Notes: generated by a model from the sequence alone, not told the origin. A DNA stretch of 64,000 bases from RHKX01 sp963743875 (GCA_963743875.1 CAVURM010000001.1:1054001-1118000); one strand, 5' to 3'. Counted from the first letter of the stretch, positions 7,958 to 21,130 are shown. Numbers and translations: made by a program.

Positions 7958-9040
7958 ACGGTTTCCCCCGGTTGCACGCGGGCCCCGGGCTCGAGATCGG
8001 CTGCGGCCGTGATCGTCGCTCCCGCTCCGATCACCGACCCGTAGGGCACGAGCGCGCCGGCCTCGACGATGGCGCCCTCGGCGAGGATCGAGCCCCGAAT
8101 CACCGCGCCGTCGCCGATGAAACAACCGAGATGGAGGGCAGCGCCCTCAATCAGAGCCCCGGCGCCGACCGTGGTGCCGAGCCCGATCACCGCCTTCGGC
8201 CCGACCTCGACATCGGCCGCGATCACGGCGTTGGCGTCGACGAAGCTATGAGCGGCGACCTCGGCGCTCGAATCGACCGTCGCGGACGGATCGACGAAGC
8301 GGCCATGGTCGTCGACCAGCTTCCCCGGCTCGGACTCGACCTTGCGTTCGAGAATGTCCCAGCAGGCATCGAGGTAGCGCTCGGGCGTGCCGATGTCCAT
8401 CCAATAGCCCTCGAGGCGGCGCGAGTAGAGGCCGTTACCGACCAGCTGCGGGAAGATCTCGCGCTCGATCGAGACGTCCATGCCGGGGGCGACCAGGTCG
8501 AGCACCTCCTTCTCGAGCACGTAGGCGCCCGCCGAGATCTCATCGGTGTCGATCTGGGAGGGATCGGGCTTCTCGAGGAACTCCACGATCTCCCCGTCCG
8601 GCCTGCGGCGAACGAGCCCGTAGGCAGACGGGTCCTCGACCGGATACAGCGCGAGGGTGGCCCGGGCGCCGCTGCCCTCGTGCTGCTCGAGCAGTGCGGT
8701 CAGGTCCAGATCGGTCAGGACGTCGCCGTTCAGGGCGAAGAAGCGATCCTCGAGCAGGTCCTCGGCGAACTTGATGGCGCCGGCGGTGCCCCGCGGCTCG
8801 GGCTCCTCGATGTAGCGCAGGCGGGGGCCACCGGTGCCGCCGTCCCCGAGGACCTCGCGGATCCCGTCCGGAAGAAAGCCGCAGGCCATGACGATGTCAT
8901 CGACGCCGTGGCGCGCGAGCCAGTCGATCATGTAGCGCAGGAACGGGCGATCGACGAGGGGGATCACCGGCTTCGGCAAGCGTCAGGGTGACCGGCCGCA
9001 GGCGAGTGCCGTGACCTCCAACCAGGATCAGCGCCTGCAA
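7954..9040 (-). CDS. NDP-sugar pyrophosphorylase, single frameshift near 8980
   Basis: A second nucleotidyltransferase of about 361 residues. The main frame begins only at PKPVIPLVDRPFL, but the upstream codons read LQALILVGGHGTRLRPVTLTL in another frame, joined by one extra base at about 8979-8981. The restored signature GGHGTRLRP...PKP is the NTP-binding loop. A TTG at 9040 with AGAGGAG 6-10 nt upstream is the natural start. The C-terminus has hexapeptide beta-helix turns (residues about 250-335). It is probably intact in the organism and interrupted here by an indel. It is coupled to the isomerase by ATGA. Confidence 0.85.
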
Positions 9041-9124
9041 TTCGTACTCCTCTCCGGCCGCAATCATGGAATCAGGTTCTACACCGTCGCGCGGTCGAGC
9101 GGTCGGCCCGCACCCGCCCTCGGC

Positions 9125-10414
9125 TCAGCGGCCGATGCCCTCGTAGATGAACCCTGCATCGCGCAGCGTCTCGGGATCGAGGAAGTTCCGCCCGTCGACC
9201 ATCAGCGGCGTCCTCATCGCCTGAGCCAGCGTCGGCCAGTCGAGTTCGCCGAACTCGGGCCACTCGGTGACCAGGATCGCCCCGTCGGCACCGTTCAGTG
9301 CATCAACGGCATCGGCGGCGAACTCGGTCGACGCGAGCATTCCGAGGCGGCGTCGATCGCCACCGGGTCGTAGGCGACGACCATCGGCGCCCTCGCCCTG
9401 AAGCCGGGCTGAGAGCACCAGGCTCGAGGCCTCCCGCATGTCATCGGTGTTCGGCTTGAACGCCAGGCCGAGCAGCGCGATCCGCTTGCCCGACCAGCGA
9501 CCCGAGGTGCTTGGTCAGCTTGCCGATCACCCGTCGCTTCTGCAGCTCGTTGACCTCGATGACCGAGTTGAGCAACTGGAAGTGGTAGCCGGAGTTGCCC
9601 GGCGAGCTGCTTGAGGGCGGAGACGTCCTTTGGAAAGCAACTTCCGCCGTAGCCGATCCCGGCGTTCAGGAAGGCGCTGCCGATCCGATCGTCGAGACCC
9701 ATGCCGCGAGCGACCTCGGTGACGTCGGCGCCGACCTCCTCGCAGACGTTGGCGATCTCGTTGATGAAGGAGATCTTGGTCGCGAGGAAGGCGTTGGAGG
9801 CCAGCTTGATCATCTCGGCGCTGGCGACGTCGGTGCGGACGATCTCGGCCCCCGAGCGGCTCGTAGAGGCCGGCAACGGAGTCCGCCGCCCATTCGTCGC
9901 CCTCGTCGGCGCCGATCACGACGCGATCGGGGTTGAGGAAGTCGTCGACGGCTGACCCCTCCTTGAGGAACTCCGGGCAGGAGACGTAGGAGAGGCCGGG
10001 CATGTCGCGGCGAATCGACTCACCGGTGCCCGAGGGGACCGTGCTCTTCATCACGAGCGCGTGGCCGGCGTCGTCGGGAAGGCGATCGACGACGGACCTG
10101 ACCCGTGAGAGATCGGCATCGCCGGAATAGGTCGGAGGTGTGTCCACGCAGCAGAAGAGCAGCCGCGCGTTGGCGAGCAGCTCGTCCATCGACGTCGTGA
10201 AATGCAAGCTGCCGGCATGCTCGACCACCAACTCGCCGAGGCCGGGCTCGTGGAAGGTCACCTCACCGGTCGCGAGCTTCGCCACCTTCGCCTCGTCGAC
10301 GTCCATCGCCCAGACCTCGTGGCCCTGGGATGCGAAGCAGGCGGCGGTGACGAGTCCGACCCAGCCGACGCCGACGACGCCGACCGGCTCGAGTTGATCT
10401 TCAGGTTTGGACAT
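9125..10414 (-). CDS. UDP-glucose 6-dehydrogenase, interrupted by about five single-base indels
   Basis: Oxidises UDP-glucose to UDP-glucuronate for envelope polysaccharides. The start (10414) reads VGVVGVGWVGLVTAACFA (NAD-binding). The middle, in a second frame, reads IGYGGSCFPKDVSALKQL with the catalytic Cys. The C-terminus, in a third frame, reads VTEWPEFGELDWPTLAQAMR. Frame changes fall at about 9852, 9599, 9490, 9408 and 9343. Four are explained by one extra base in a short G/C run and one by a missing base. Every conserved block survives, so sequence error is more likely than decay, though a recent pseudogene cannot be excluded. Reconstructed length is about 430 residues, normal for the family. 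Confidence 0.85.
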
Positions 10415-10593
10415 GGCGGCGAAGAGTACTTAGCGGCCGCCGTTCCTTAGCGGCCGCCCTTCCCAGCCAAACCCCCCAACCGCGGGGCCTGTCGCGGGGT
10501 GGATCGCACCGCTCGCTGACGCTCGGGTGTCGACCCACGCCCGCGCCACCCGCGGATCAGAGGACCGACCCCGGGCCACTACAGCCGGGAGGG

Positions 10594-10720
10594 GTGGGCC
10601 GTTTTGAGCCCCCCTGGCGCGCTCAAAACGACCCACGTCCCAGATCGCGACCCCATGGGCAGGGTGTTTCCCTGCCAGTGGGCGGGGTTAGGTCCGCCAT
10701 GCGGACGAAACCCGCCCCAC
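10594..10720. repeat. Cluster of three hairpins in the 496-bp gap 10415-10911
   Basis: No convincing gene lies in this gap. Three adjacent hairpins do: 10594-10609 pairs with 10621-10636 (16-nt arms, one mismatch, containing CGTTTTGAGC/GCTCAAAACG); GGCAGGG-TGTTT-CCCTGCC lies near 10659-10677; and 10678-10720 has an inner GTCCGC/GCGGAC and near-complementary outer arms. Downstream, CTCGGCAGG or a close variant occurs at 10735, 10816, 10848 and 10878, a nonamer also found near 2230, 2349, 27223, 27302 and 57750. The position suggests transcription termination for the LCP/UGD side or a structured mobile repeat. Confidence 0.6.
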
Positions 10721-10911
10721 TGTCCTCAACGCCCCTCGGCAGGCGGGTGAGCGGTGACCAACCTCCCTAATCCCCCCTTACCCAGCCAAACCGATTCTCA
10801 CCGGCCGGCGGGTTCCTCGGCAGGCCACGCCCACCTCTGGCGGGTCCCTCGGCAGACAACACCAGCCTCCAGCCCCCCTCGGCAGGCCACACCCACCTCA
10901 CCCCGCGACTC

Positions 10912-12855
10912 CTACCCGTGGGCCTCCTCCATGCTCTCGGCGATCGCGAGCATGTCGGCCTCGTCGAGGGTCTGCACGAGGGTGTTGCTGACCCAGTAGG
11001 AGTTGTCCTCGTCGTCGTGCCAGGCGACCATGCGGATCCGGTCGCCGTCGTAGTAGATGTCGAAGTCGCGGCCCCCGATCGTCCGCGTCTCGGAGGGCTT
11101 GTCGAGGATCGGCGGGTCGCTCCAGGTGGTTCCCTGAACGCCGTAGTACTCGGGCAGTGTCGACGGGGTCGTGTACTGGATCACGAGCTTGTAGGCCTCT
11201 TGCTTCTTGTCGTCGGTGTCCTTGATCTCGTACTGGCGCGACTCGTCGCTGTAGACGGAACCGGGGACGACCTTGGTCGGGATCCAGACCGGGAACTTGA
11301 GACGGCGGGCCGAGGTCCGGCCGAACGCATCAAACTTGTTGATGCCGGTATCGGGATCGAGGACATCCGCGGTCGGGATCACGTTGGCACCGTCGGTCGG
11401 GTCCTCCTCCTTCGGCTTCTTCTCGTCCTTGGACTTCCCCTTGCTGCTCTCGTCGGTGACCGCGTCCTCGCCCCCCGTCGGCCCGGGCGTGTCCTTACCG
11501 TTGAGGAACTCGTCGACCGCCTTCTTGATCTGCTCCGGGGTCGCGGTCACGTAGCTCTCGCCGAGCGTGCCGTCGAAGCTGATCTGATTGATCGGGACAT
11601 CCTTGACCCCGTAGAAGGCCTTCAGCACCTCGACCATCTGCGCCGAGTCCTTGATGTCGGACGCCGTGTATTCGGTGAAGATGTCGATCAGCTCGCTGCC
11701 CTTGTTGCCCCCGATGATCGGCACGACCTCGCTGACCGGCACCTGCGAGCGGGCGTTGCGAAGGAAGTCCTGCTGGCGGGCGGCCCGGACGATGTCGGTA
11801 TCGGTGTGCCGAAAGCGGACATAGTCGAGCGCGTTCTGGCCGCAGAGACGCTGATAGCCGGCGTTGACGTTGATCTCGGCATAGGTATCGAGCGAGCTGA
11901 GCGCGGTCGAGTTGTCGTTGAAGTAGTGGCGATCGACGTCGACGTAGACGCAACCGATCGCATCAACGGCTTTTGCGAATCCCTCGAAGTCGACGTTGAC
12001 GATGTGGTTGATGTCCAGCCCGGTCAGGTCCTTGACCGTCGCCGCCGTCTTGGTCACCCCGCCGATCGTGAACGCCTCGTTGAGCTTGGTCTCGCCGTAG
12101 TTGGCGCCGGCGATGTCGACCTTGAGGTCGCGCGGCAGCGAGAACAGCGAGAGCACGCCCTTCTCCGGGTCGACCCGCAGGAGCATCGTCGTGTCCGAGC
12201 GGCCCGGATCGCCGGGTGTGTCGGCACGCTTGTCGGAGCCGACGATCAGGATCGTTTGCGGCTCACCGGGTTCGATCTCATCGATGAACTTCTCGGCCTT
12301 GGGGATCGTGTTCAGGTCGCTCGCGATCGTGTTCAGGGCCAGCAGTGCCGACAGCGAGACTGCGGTGGCAACTGCGATCACGATCAGCACCGACGCGGTC
12401 ATGAACCGCCACCACAGGGCCGGCGTCTTGATCTCGGGATCGTCCTCCGGCTCGGCGTAGGCGGCGATCGGCACCGGCGGCGGGCCGTGCCGGACCACGG
12501 TGTGCTCGAAGGCGGTCTCCTCGGCCTCCGACTCGGCCTCCGTTTCCTCGGCTTCCGCTGACCCGGCATCGGGCTCGGGCTGGGCCGCATTTTCGTCGCC
12601 GTCGCCGTCGGACCACTCCTCGGTCTCCCCGCCCGCGCCGGCGGCGACCCATTCGCTGGAGTCGGTCTCGTCGAACTCGACGGGCTCGGTCGAAGCCCGG
12701 TCGTCCTCGCCCTCATCCTCCTTGCCCGATTCGCCGTCGCCACCGACGGCGGGCTCGGGGGCGCGCCCGACCTCGCGCTGGATCTCCTCCTCGAGGCGGG
12801 CGAACTCCTCGGTCAGGCCGAGGCCCTTCTCCTCCCGCTCCTCTGGTCGGAGCAC
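10912..12855 (-). CDS. LytR-CpsA-Psr (LCP) family glycopolymer ligase
   Basis: A 647-residue membrane protein that attaches anionic glycopolymers from a polyprenyl carrier to peptidoglycan. An unusually long acidic cytoplasmic region (residues about 1-150) precedes one membrane helix (about 165-190). The LCP domain follows with ILIVGSDKRADTPGD, RSDTTMLLRVD, FSLPRDLKVDI and DYVRFRHTDTDIVRAARQQ, which include the Arg/Asp residues that hold the pyrophosphate. A C-terminal extracellular extension follows a Lys/Glu linker. The GTG at 12855 has no ribosome site. A GTG at 12910 in another frame overlaps the peptidase stop (GTGA) and opens a similar acidic peptide, so an indel near 12855-12865 may have cut off about 20 residues. 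Confidence 0.88.
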   Translation of the reverse strand: MLRPEEREEKGLGLTEEFARLEEEIQREVGRAPEPAVGGDGESGKEDEGEDDRASTEPVEFDETDSSEWVAAGAGGETEEWSDGDGDENAAQPEPDAGSAEAEETEAESEAEETAFEHTVVRHGPPPVPIAAYAEPEDDPEIKTPALWWRFMTASVLIVIAVATAVSLSALLALNTIASDLNTIPKAEKFIDEIEPGEPQTILIVGSDKRADTPGDPGRSDTTMLLRVDPEKGVLSLFSLPRDLKVDIAGANYGETKLNEAFTIGGVTKTAATVKDLTGLDINHIVNVDFEGFAKAVDAIGCVYVDVDRHYFNDNSTALSSLDTYAEINVNAGYQRLCGQNALDYVRFRHTDTDIVRAARQQDFLRNARSQVPVSEVVPIIGGNKGSELIDIFTEYTASDIKDSAQMVEVLKAFYGVKDVPINQISFDGTLGESYVTATPEQIKKAVDEFLNGKDTPGPTGGEDAVTDESSKGKSKDEKKPKEEDPTDGANVIPTADVLDPDTGINKFDAFGRTSARRLKFPVWIPTKVVPGSVYSDESRQYEIKDTDDKKQEAYKLVIQYTTPSTLPEYYGVQGTTWSDPPILDKPSETRTIGGRDFDIYYDGDRIRMVAWHDDEDNSYWVSNTLVQTLDEADMLAIAESMEEAHG

Positions 12856-12906
12856 CGTCGGTGCCCTCGTCCTTTCCGATGCCCTCGTCCTCGGGCCTTT
12901 CGTCGC

Positions 12907-14035
12907 TCACTTGCTCACCCCCTCGGATTCGATCACGGGGGCCGATGAAGTGTGTGAAGAACCGGCTACCGGAGCACTGCGAGCGAAGTCACAGAGGGTG
13001 CGCCGATAGGCCGCCAGCGAGGAGACCGAGACCCACTCCTCGGGCCCATGATGGCCGGAGCCCACCGGACCGAATTCGACCGCCGGGGTTCCGGCGCGGA
13101 TGAACGCGACCGCGTCGGAGGCGCCGTCGCGACCGACGCTGGTCACTTCGTCGGCATGATTCGGCGCGGCCGCGTCACCGAGCGAGCGGACGAAGGGCGA
13201 ATGGGGGTCGATGTCGACGGGCGGCCAGCGGAAGGTCGAGACGACGTCGGTGTCCGGGATCGCGGCGATCTGGCGGAGGATCGCCTCGGGGTCCTGCTCC
13301 GGCAGGTAGCGGATATCGACGTCGATCACGCAGGTATCTGGCACTTTGTTCAATGCGTCTCCGCCCACGATCCGGCCGAGGTTGATCGACGGGCGGTCGA
13401 ATAGCTCCGATGACTGAAGCGAGAACGGTAGCGATTCGATCCCGCGGAATACCGAGATGGCCTTGATGATCGCGTTGTCGCCCTCCCAGGGAGTCGAGCT
13501 GTGGGCGGCTCGGCCGCTGACCTCGATCCGCACCGCCAGGACGCCCTTGGCCGCGACGCCGATCAGCATGTCAGTCGGCTCGCCCGTGATCGCGAACTCG
13601 CCTGTGTAGCCGGCGTCGACAAGGATCTCCGTGCCGCGGTCGAACTCCTCCTCGGTCTCCTCATCGGGAACGAACGCCAGCAGCACCCGCACGTTCGTCT
13701 GCTCGCGGAGGTCGGCGAGCGCGAGCATCATCGCCGCAGCGGCCCCCTTCATGTCGTAGGCACCGCGGCCGTAGAGGCGATCTCCGTCCAGGCGTCGGCT
13801 CGAACTGCCCGTCCCTACCCGGGACGACGTCGATGTGGCCGTGGAGGATGATCCGCGGAGCACCCGGCGGGCCGACCTCGGCGATCACGATCGGGAGGTC
13901 GCGAACGGTGAGCTGCCGGGTCGGGATGTCCCGGGCCTCGAACCACCCCTTGACGAAGCCCGCACACAGGCGCACACCCTCCGGCGTGGACGTGTCGTAG
14001 CCGATCAGCTTCTCGGCGAGGAGACGCTCCTGCAT
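12907..14035 (-). CDS. M20-family metallopeptidase (ArgE/DapE/aminoacylase-like), one frameshift
   Basis: Reads in two frames joined near 13791-13798 by one extra base. The N-terminal frame from the ATG at 14035 ends in IILHGHIDVVPGRDGQFEP, supplying the first zinc ligand (HIDVVP). The second frame continues with LYGRGAYDMKGAAAA (Asp ligand), VPDEETEEEF (catalytic Glu) and GVAAKGVLAVRIEVSGRAAH (dimer/lid His). The C-terminus has the last His in GSGHHGPEEWV. Family members hydrolyse N-acyl amino acids or succinyl-diaminopimelate; the substrate is not readable. Length is about 375 residues. A CACGCT hexamer lies 6 nt before the start. The stop overlaps the possible LCP start. Confidence 0.85.
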
Positions 14036-14094
14036 GCCGAAAGCGTGAAGGCCAGGAGGGCTTCCGACGCTCGCCGGGCCCCGTGAGGTGGCCG

Positions 14095-15335
14095 TTACCG
14101 TTGGCAGGGGTCGCTCGTGGTGGAGGAGCTGGCGTTGGCTTCAGCCGGGAACGCATGGGTGACCTCGAGGAAGCCGCCGTCGAGGATCTCGACGGTCTCC
14201 CCCGGCTTCGCCGCCATCCGTGAGGCCGCCGAGACGACGTTGATGTAGCGACGCCCCGCCTCGACGTCACAGGACAGGATTCGTGATCACCGCTGCGGCG
14301 GCCTCCGCCTCGCAGCGCGAATCGCAGTTGCCTCCTGCGTTTCCGGTCTTCGAGGGGTCGTAGCTGTCGCTGATCAGGAACCGCCCCTTGATTCCCGTCG
14401 GGCTGTCGCTGAGCACGATGTAGGAGGCGATGTCGGGAGCCTGCCGCAGGCGCTCGCGGATCCGTCCCTTGGCCTGCGAGCTCGAACTGCTTGCCGACGA
14501 GCTCGTCGACCTCGTCCTCGGGAGCGAGCTCGACGCTGTAGACGACGCGGCGAACCTTGTTCTTGTTGCTCTTGTTGGGAAGGACCTTCAGGGTCTCGAC
14601 CTCGGCGGTTTCGTCGGCGGGCGGAGGGGTCGCCTCGGCGACGTCGTCGTCCGCCTGCACCCAGTACATGGCGGTGCCCTTCTGAGTCTCCACCGCGAGG
14701 ACGTTGCAGCCCCTGGCCGTCGGCGGCTTGCAGCCCTTCGCCTTCGGAGAGGACGCCGTCGCCTCGAATACGACCCACTTGTATCGGGAGGCGTCTTCGA
14801 CTTTCAGGCCGCCCCCGCCAACCGCGATCTCCTCCTCCTGGGAGACCGAGCAGTGATGGATCGCGGTCGTGCACCGGTACCTGAGCGGCTTTCCAATCGT
14901 CAGGCTCGGACCGCTCAGATCAGGGCTCTTGCCGCCGCCGACGAGCTTGAAGGATGTCTCGATGATCACCGGGTCGTAGCTGTACTCCCTGGTCCCCTCG
15001 CAGGCGGTGTTCTGGCGGTTGTTGGGGATGTAGTCGGTGATCGCGCACTTGGTCAGGGTCACGTTCGCAATCGTGCGCAGATCCATGCCCTGCGCGAGCT
15101 CCCGCACCGGAGCCTTGTAGATCGCGACCGGCATCCCGCCCTTGGTGATCGCCACGCGTTGATTCTGAGATCCCGAGGCGGCGTCGCCCTTGACCAAGGC
15201 CGGATCGCCAACCGGTCCCGTGTCGCTGCTCATCGAGACCTTGCCGTCGTCACCGCCACCACAGCCCGCCAGCACGCCGACCAGCGCGAGCGCCAACCCC
15301 CAACCAACAACTACCCGCCTGCGATCTCCAAGAAT
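14095..15335 (-). CDS. Lipoprotein of about 400 residues, two frameshifts, start unresolved
   Basis: The frame begins inside the end of atpC with RRRVVVGWGLALALVGVLAGC, a full lipoprotein signal ending in lipidated Cys (codon 15261-15263). It continues to EVDELVGKQFELA, then shifts by one extra base near 14472 into KGRIRERLRQAPDIASYIV and FLISDSYDPSKTGNAG. It shifts again near 14280 into ILSCDVEAGRRYINVVSAA and ends at TAA 14095-14097. Paired Cys residues (CNVLA, GGNCDSRC, SDPCQR) suggest disulfides outside the cell. No ATG/GTG/TTG start fits upstream of the RRR, so the 5-prime end may hold another indel. The family is unknown to me. It lies directly downstream of the ATP synthase operon. Confidence 0.6.
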
Positions 15336-15745
15336 GCTTCGGCCCTTACCTTGTCCTGTTCTGCGGTCTGATGGGCGGCGGAGCCCTCTTCGGCCTCCTC
15401 GAGTCTCATCTCGGCATCTTCGGCCCTGGCCTTGAGGTCGGCCGAGTCGAGCGAGCCGGGATCGACCGCCTCCGTGACCAGCACGGTGACCTTGTTGGCG
15501 AAGACCTCGAGCCAACCCTCGGCCGCCGCGAAGCGCTTGGCGCCGTTGGTCGCTCCGAAGTCGGACTCGGACTCGAACAGGCGCAGTTCGTGCGGGACCA
15601 GGCGGGCGAGCATCGGCGCGTGCCGCGCCCTGATTCCGACCTCGCCGACGACGGTGCGCGCGGAGATCTGGAACATCTCCCCCTCGTACACCTTCCCGTG
15701 CGGGGTCAGGACCTCGGCCCTGAACGTTGTCGAGTCGTCAGCCAT
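15311..15745 (-). CDS. atpC: ATP synthase epsilon subunit
   Basis: A 144-residue F1 central-stalk subunit, starting with FRAEVLTPHGKVYEGEMFQI and the beta-sandwich GEVGIRARHAPMLARLVPHEL. The C-terminal helix pair (residues about 95-140, rich in Ala/Glu) is the regulatory arm that can inhibit ATP hydrolysis. It is 3 bp downstream of atpD in the complete atp operon and the last ATP synthase gene. Confidence 0.95.
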   Translation of the reverse strand: MADDSTTFRAEVLTPHGKVYEGEMFQISARTVVGEVGIRARHAPMLARLVPHELRLFESESDFGATNGAKRFAAAEGWLEVFANKVTVLVTEAVDPGSLDSADLKARAEDAEMRLEEAEEGSAAHQTAEQDKVRAEAFLEIAGG

Positions 15746-15748
15746 GGC

Positions 15749-17257
<1,509 letters not shown>

Positions 17258-17308
17258 CTGTTTCTCCTAGCTCAGTCATGTTCAAGTTCATTGCCCAGCT
17301 CATCGTGG

Positions 17309-18232
17309 CTACGCGCCGAGCGCCTCGGCGCCGCCGACGACCTCGAGAATCTCCTGCGTGATCTCCGCCTGCCGGACTCGGTTCATCTCCAGGGTCAGGC
17401 TGTCGATCATGTCGCCGGCATTCTCGGCGGCACTGCGCATCGCGGTCATCCGTGCGCCGTGCTCGGACGCGGCCGACTCGAGCAGCGCCCGAAAGATCGA
17501 GAGGTTCACGTACTCCTCGAAGAGGAGCTTCAGCGCCTCCTCGGGATCGGGCTCGTAGATCCACTCGGAGCGCTGATGCGCTGCGGCGAGCTCGGGATCG
17601 GCGGGCTTCTCGGGCTCGGGAATCCCCTCGCCGAAGACCTCGGCCTGCTGCAGGGGAAGCAGCGTGTGGCGCCGCACGTACTGCGTCAGCGGCGATACGT
17701 AGCGGTTGTAGATCAGCTCCACCCGGTCGATCTCCTCGTCGACGTAGGAGGCGGCGAGCCGATCGCCGATCTCGCGTGCGTTGCCGAAGACCGGTTGGTC
17801 GGTGAACCCGGTGAAGGAGTCGACGACGCTCTCGCCGCGGAAGTTCAGCGCCGAGTTGCCGCGTCGGCCGACCACGAAGTAGGCGACCTCCTTGCCCTGC
17901 GCCTCGAGCTCCCGCTGCAAGAGGCCGCCGGCCCGGATGATCTGCGTGTTGAAAGATCCGGCAAGGCCGCGATCGCCGGTGACCAGAATGATCCCCACCC
18001 GCTTGACGTCCTCCCGTTGCTGCAGGAGCTTGACCCGGTGGCCGTCCTGGCCGGAGGCCTCGGCCACCTGCTGGGTCATCCGGCGAAGCGACTGCGCGTA
18101 GGGGCGCATCTCGGCGATCCGCTGCTCGGCCCTCCGCAAGCGCGCAGCGGCCACCATCTCCATCGCCCGCGTGATCTTGCGGATGTTCTTGACGGAGTTG
18201 ATCCGGTTCTTGACGTCCTTCTGGGTAGCCAT
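17309..18232 (-). CDS. atpG: ATP synthase gamma subunit
   Basis: The 307-residue rotor shaft of F1. The N-terminal helix KDVKNRINSVKNIRKITRAM and the C-terminal helix MRSAAENAGDMIDSLTLEMN form the coiled coil that turns inside the alpha3beta3 ring. The middle contains ITGDRGLAG-like VTGDRGLAGSFN. It is 6 bp downstream of atpA. Confidence 0.96.
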   Translation of the reverse strand: MATQKDVKNRINSVKNIRKITRAMEMVAAARLRRAEQRIAEMRPYAQSLRRMTQQVAEASGQDGHRVKLLQQREDVKRVGIILVTGDRGLAGSFNTQIIRAGGLLQRELEAQGKEVAYFVVGRRGNSALNFRGESVVDSFTGFTDQPVFGNAREIGDRLAASYVDEEIDRVELIYNRYVSPLTQYVRRHTLLPLQQAEVFGEGIPEPEKPADPELAAAHQRSEWIYEPDPEEALKLLFEEYVNLSIFRALLESAASEHGARMTAMRSAAENAGDMIDSLTLEMNRVRQAEITQEILEVVGGAEALGA

Positions 18233-18238
18233 GGTTGC

Positions 18239-19906
<1,668 letters not shown>

Positions 19907-19993
19907 CTGCTCTATCGCTCCTTGTTATTCGAAGTTCGTGGGCTGAAGTCGTGAATCATTGAAGTGTTGAAAATCTCGGGTCTTCGCCGGGGC

Positions 19994-20524
19994 TCAGGCC
20001 GTGGCGACCTCTCTGCGCAGCTTGTCGAGGCGGTTGCGGATGCTCGCGTCGAGTACCCGGTTGCCGACCTGAAGAACCAGGCCGCCGATGATCGAGTCGT
20101 CGACCCGACTGGTCAATTCGATCGTCTTCCCGGTCTTCCGCTCGATCTGGGCGCCGACCGACTCGATCACGGACGGGTCGAGTTCGATCGCACTCGTCAG
20201 GGTCACGTGAAGCAGCTGATTCTCCACCCCCCAGAGCTCGTCGAAGCGCTTGCGGATACGGAACAGCGCCGGCATCCGGTGCTTCTCGGCCAACAGCTCG
20301 AGAAAATTGATCAGCTCGGGATTGCCGTCGGTGATCGCCTTCCTGATCCCCTCCCGCTTCTCGACCGACGAGAAGTACGGGCTGAAGAAGAAGATCTGCA
20401 GATCGCGATCGGCGGCGACCGCGTCGGCGATCTCGCCGAGCTGATCGCGGACCTCGTCCAGCGAGTCATGCTCTTTGGCGACGTCGAACAACGCCTCGCT
20501 GTAGACACGAGCGACCTCTTCCAT
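19994..20524 (-). CDS. atpH: ATP synthase delta subunit
   Basis: A 176-residue F1 stator subunit linking alpha to the b-subunit stalk. It begins MEEVARVYSEALFDVAKEHD, and the C-terminal strand GGLVLQVGNRVLDASIRNRL is the family signature. It is a separate protein, not fused to subunit b as in mycobacteria. It starts 2 bp after the atpF stop. The 87-bp gap to atpA has no gene. Confidence 0.95.
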   Translation of the reverse strand: MEEVARVYSEALFDVAKEHDSLDEVRDQLGEIADAVAADRDLQIFFFSPYFSSVEKREGIRKAITDGNPELINFLELLAEKHRMPALFRIRKRFDELWGVENQLLHVTLTSAIELDPSVIESVGAQIERKTGKTIELTSRVDDSIIGGLVLQVGNRVLDASIRNRLDKLRREVATA

Positions 20525-20526
20525 GG

Positions 20527-21126
20527 CTAGTTCTGCGACCCCCCGTCGCTGCCGGCGAGGGCGCTGAAGTCGACTTCGCCGAGAGCTTCCTCGACGAGTC
20601 GCTTCTGGTCCTCGGGGGTCAGCGACTTGCGCGCCACCTTCTCGGTTGCCAGGACGGTCAGGTCAGCGACCTCCTTGCGGATCATCTCGAGCGAGCGCTT
20701 GGTCTCCGCCTCGATGTCCTTGCGAGCCGCCGCGACGAGTTCGTCGTGCTTGGCTCGACCCTCGGCGGTCGCCTCCGTCTTCGCCGCCTCACTGGACTTG
20801 CGTGCGCGGGCGACGATGTCGTCGGCCTGCTCGCGGGCCTCCTTGAGTCGCTCCCGGTACTCGGAGAGCAGCTCCTCGGCCTCCTTGCGCACCCGCTCGG
20901 ACTCGTCGATGTTGTCGTTCACCTTCTTCGCCCGCTCCTCGAGCGCCTCCGAGATCTTGGGGAACGCGAACTTCGAGAGCACGACCATCGTGATCACGAA
21001 CGCCAGCAGCGTCCAGATCATCAGCCCGATGCCGGGCTGGACGAGGAAGCTGCCTCCCTCCTCTTCCGCGCCGCCTTCGGTGGCGGCCGTGAGAACGAGG
21101 GCCGTTATGTCGCCGATGAACTCCAC
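20527..21126 (-). CDS. atpF: ATP synthase subunit b
   Basis: A 199-residue Fo peripheral stalk. A short N-terminal leader is followed by a single membrane helix (PGIGLMIWTLLAFVITMVVL, residues about 31-50). A long charged alpha-helix then runs to about residue 180, rich in Ala/Glu/Arg/Lys as expected for the dimeric stalk. It is 4 bp downstream of atpE. Confidence 0.95.
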   Translation of the reverse strand: MEFIGDITALVLTAATEGGAEEEGGSFLVQPGIGLMIWTLLAFVITMVVLSKFAFPKISEALEERAKKVNDNIDESERVRKEAEELLSEYRERLKEAREQADDIVARARKSSEAAKTEATAEGRAKHDELVAAARKDIEAETKRSLEMIRKEVADLTVLATEKVARKSLTPEDQKRLVEEALGEVDFSALAGSDGGSQN

Positions 21127-21130
21127 AGGC

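Noticed and set aside
10918..12561. 547-residue plus-strand ORF opposite the LCP gene
   Set aside because: Antisense shadow; LCP motifs on the minus strand are unambiguous.
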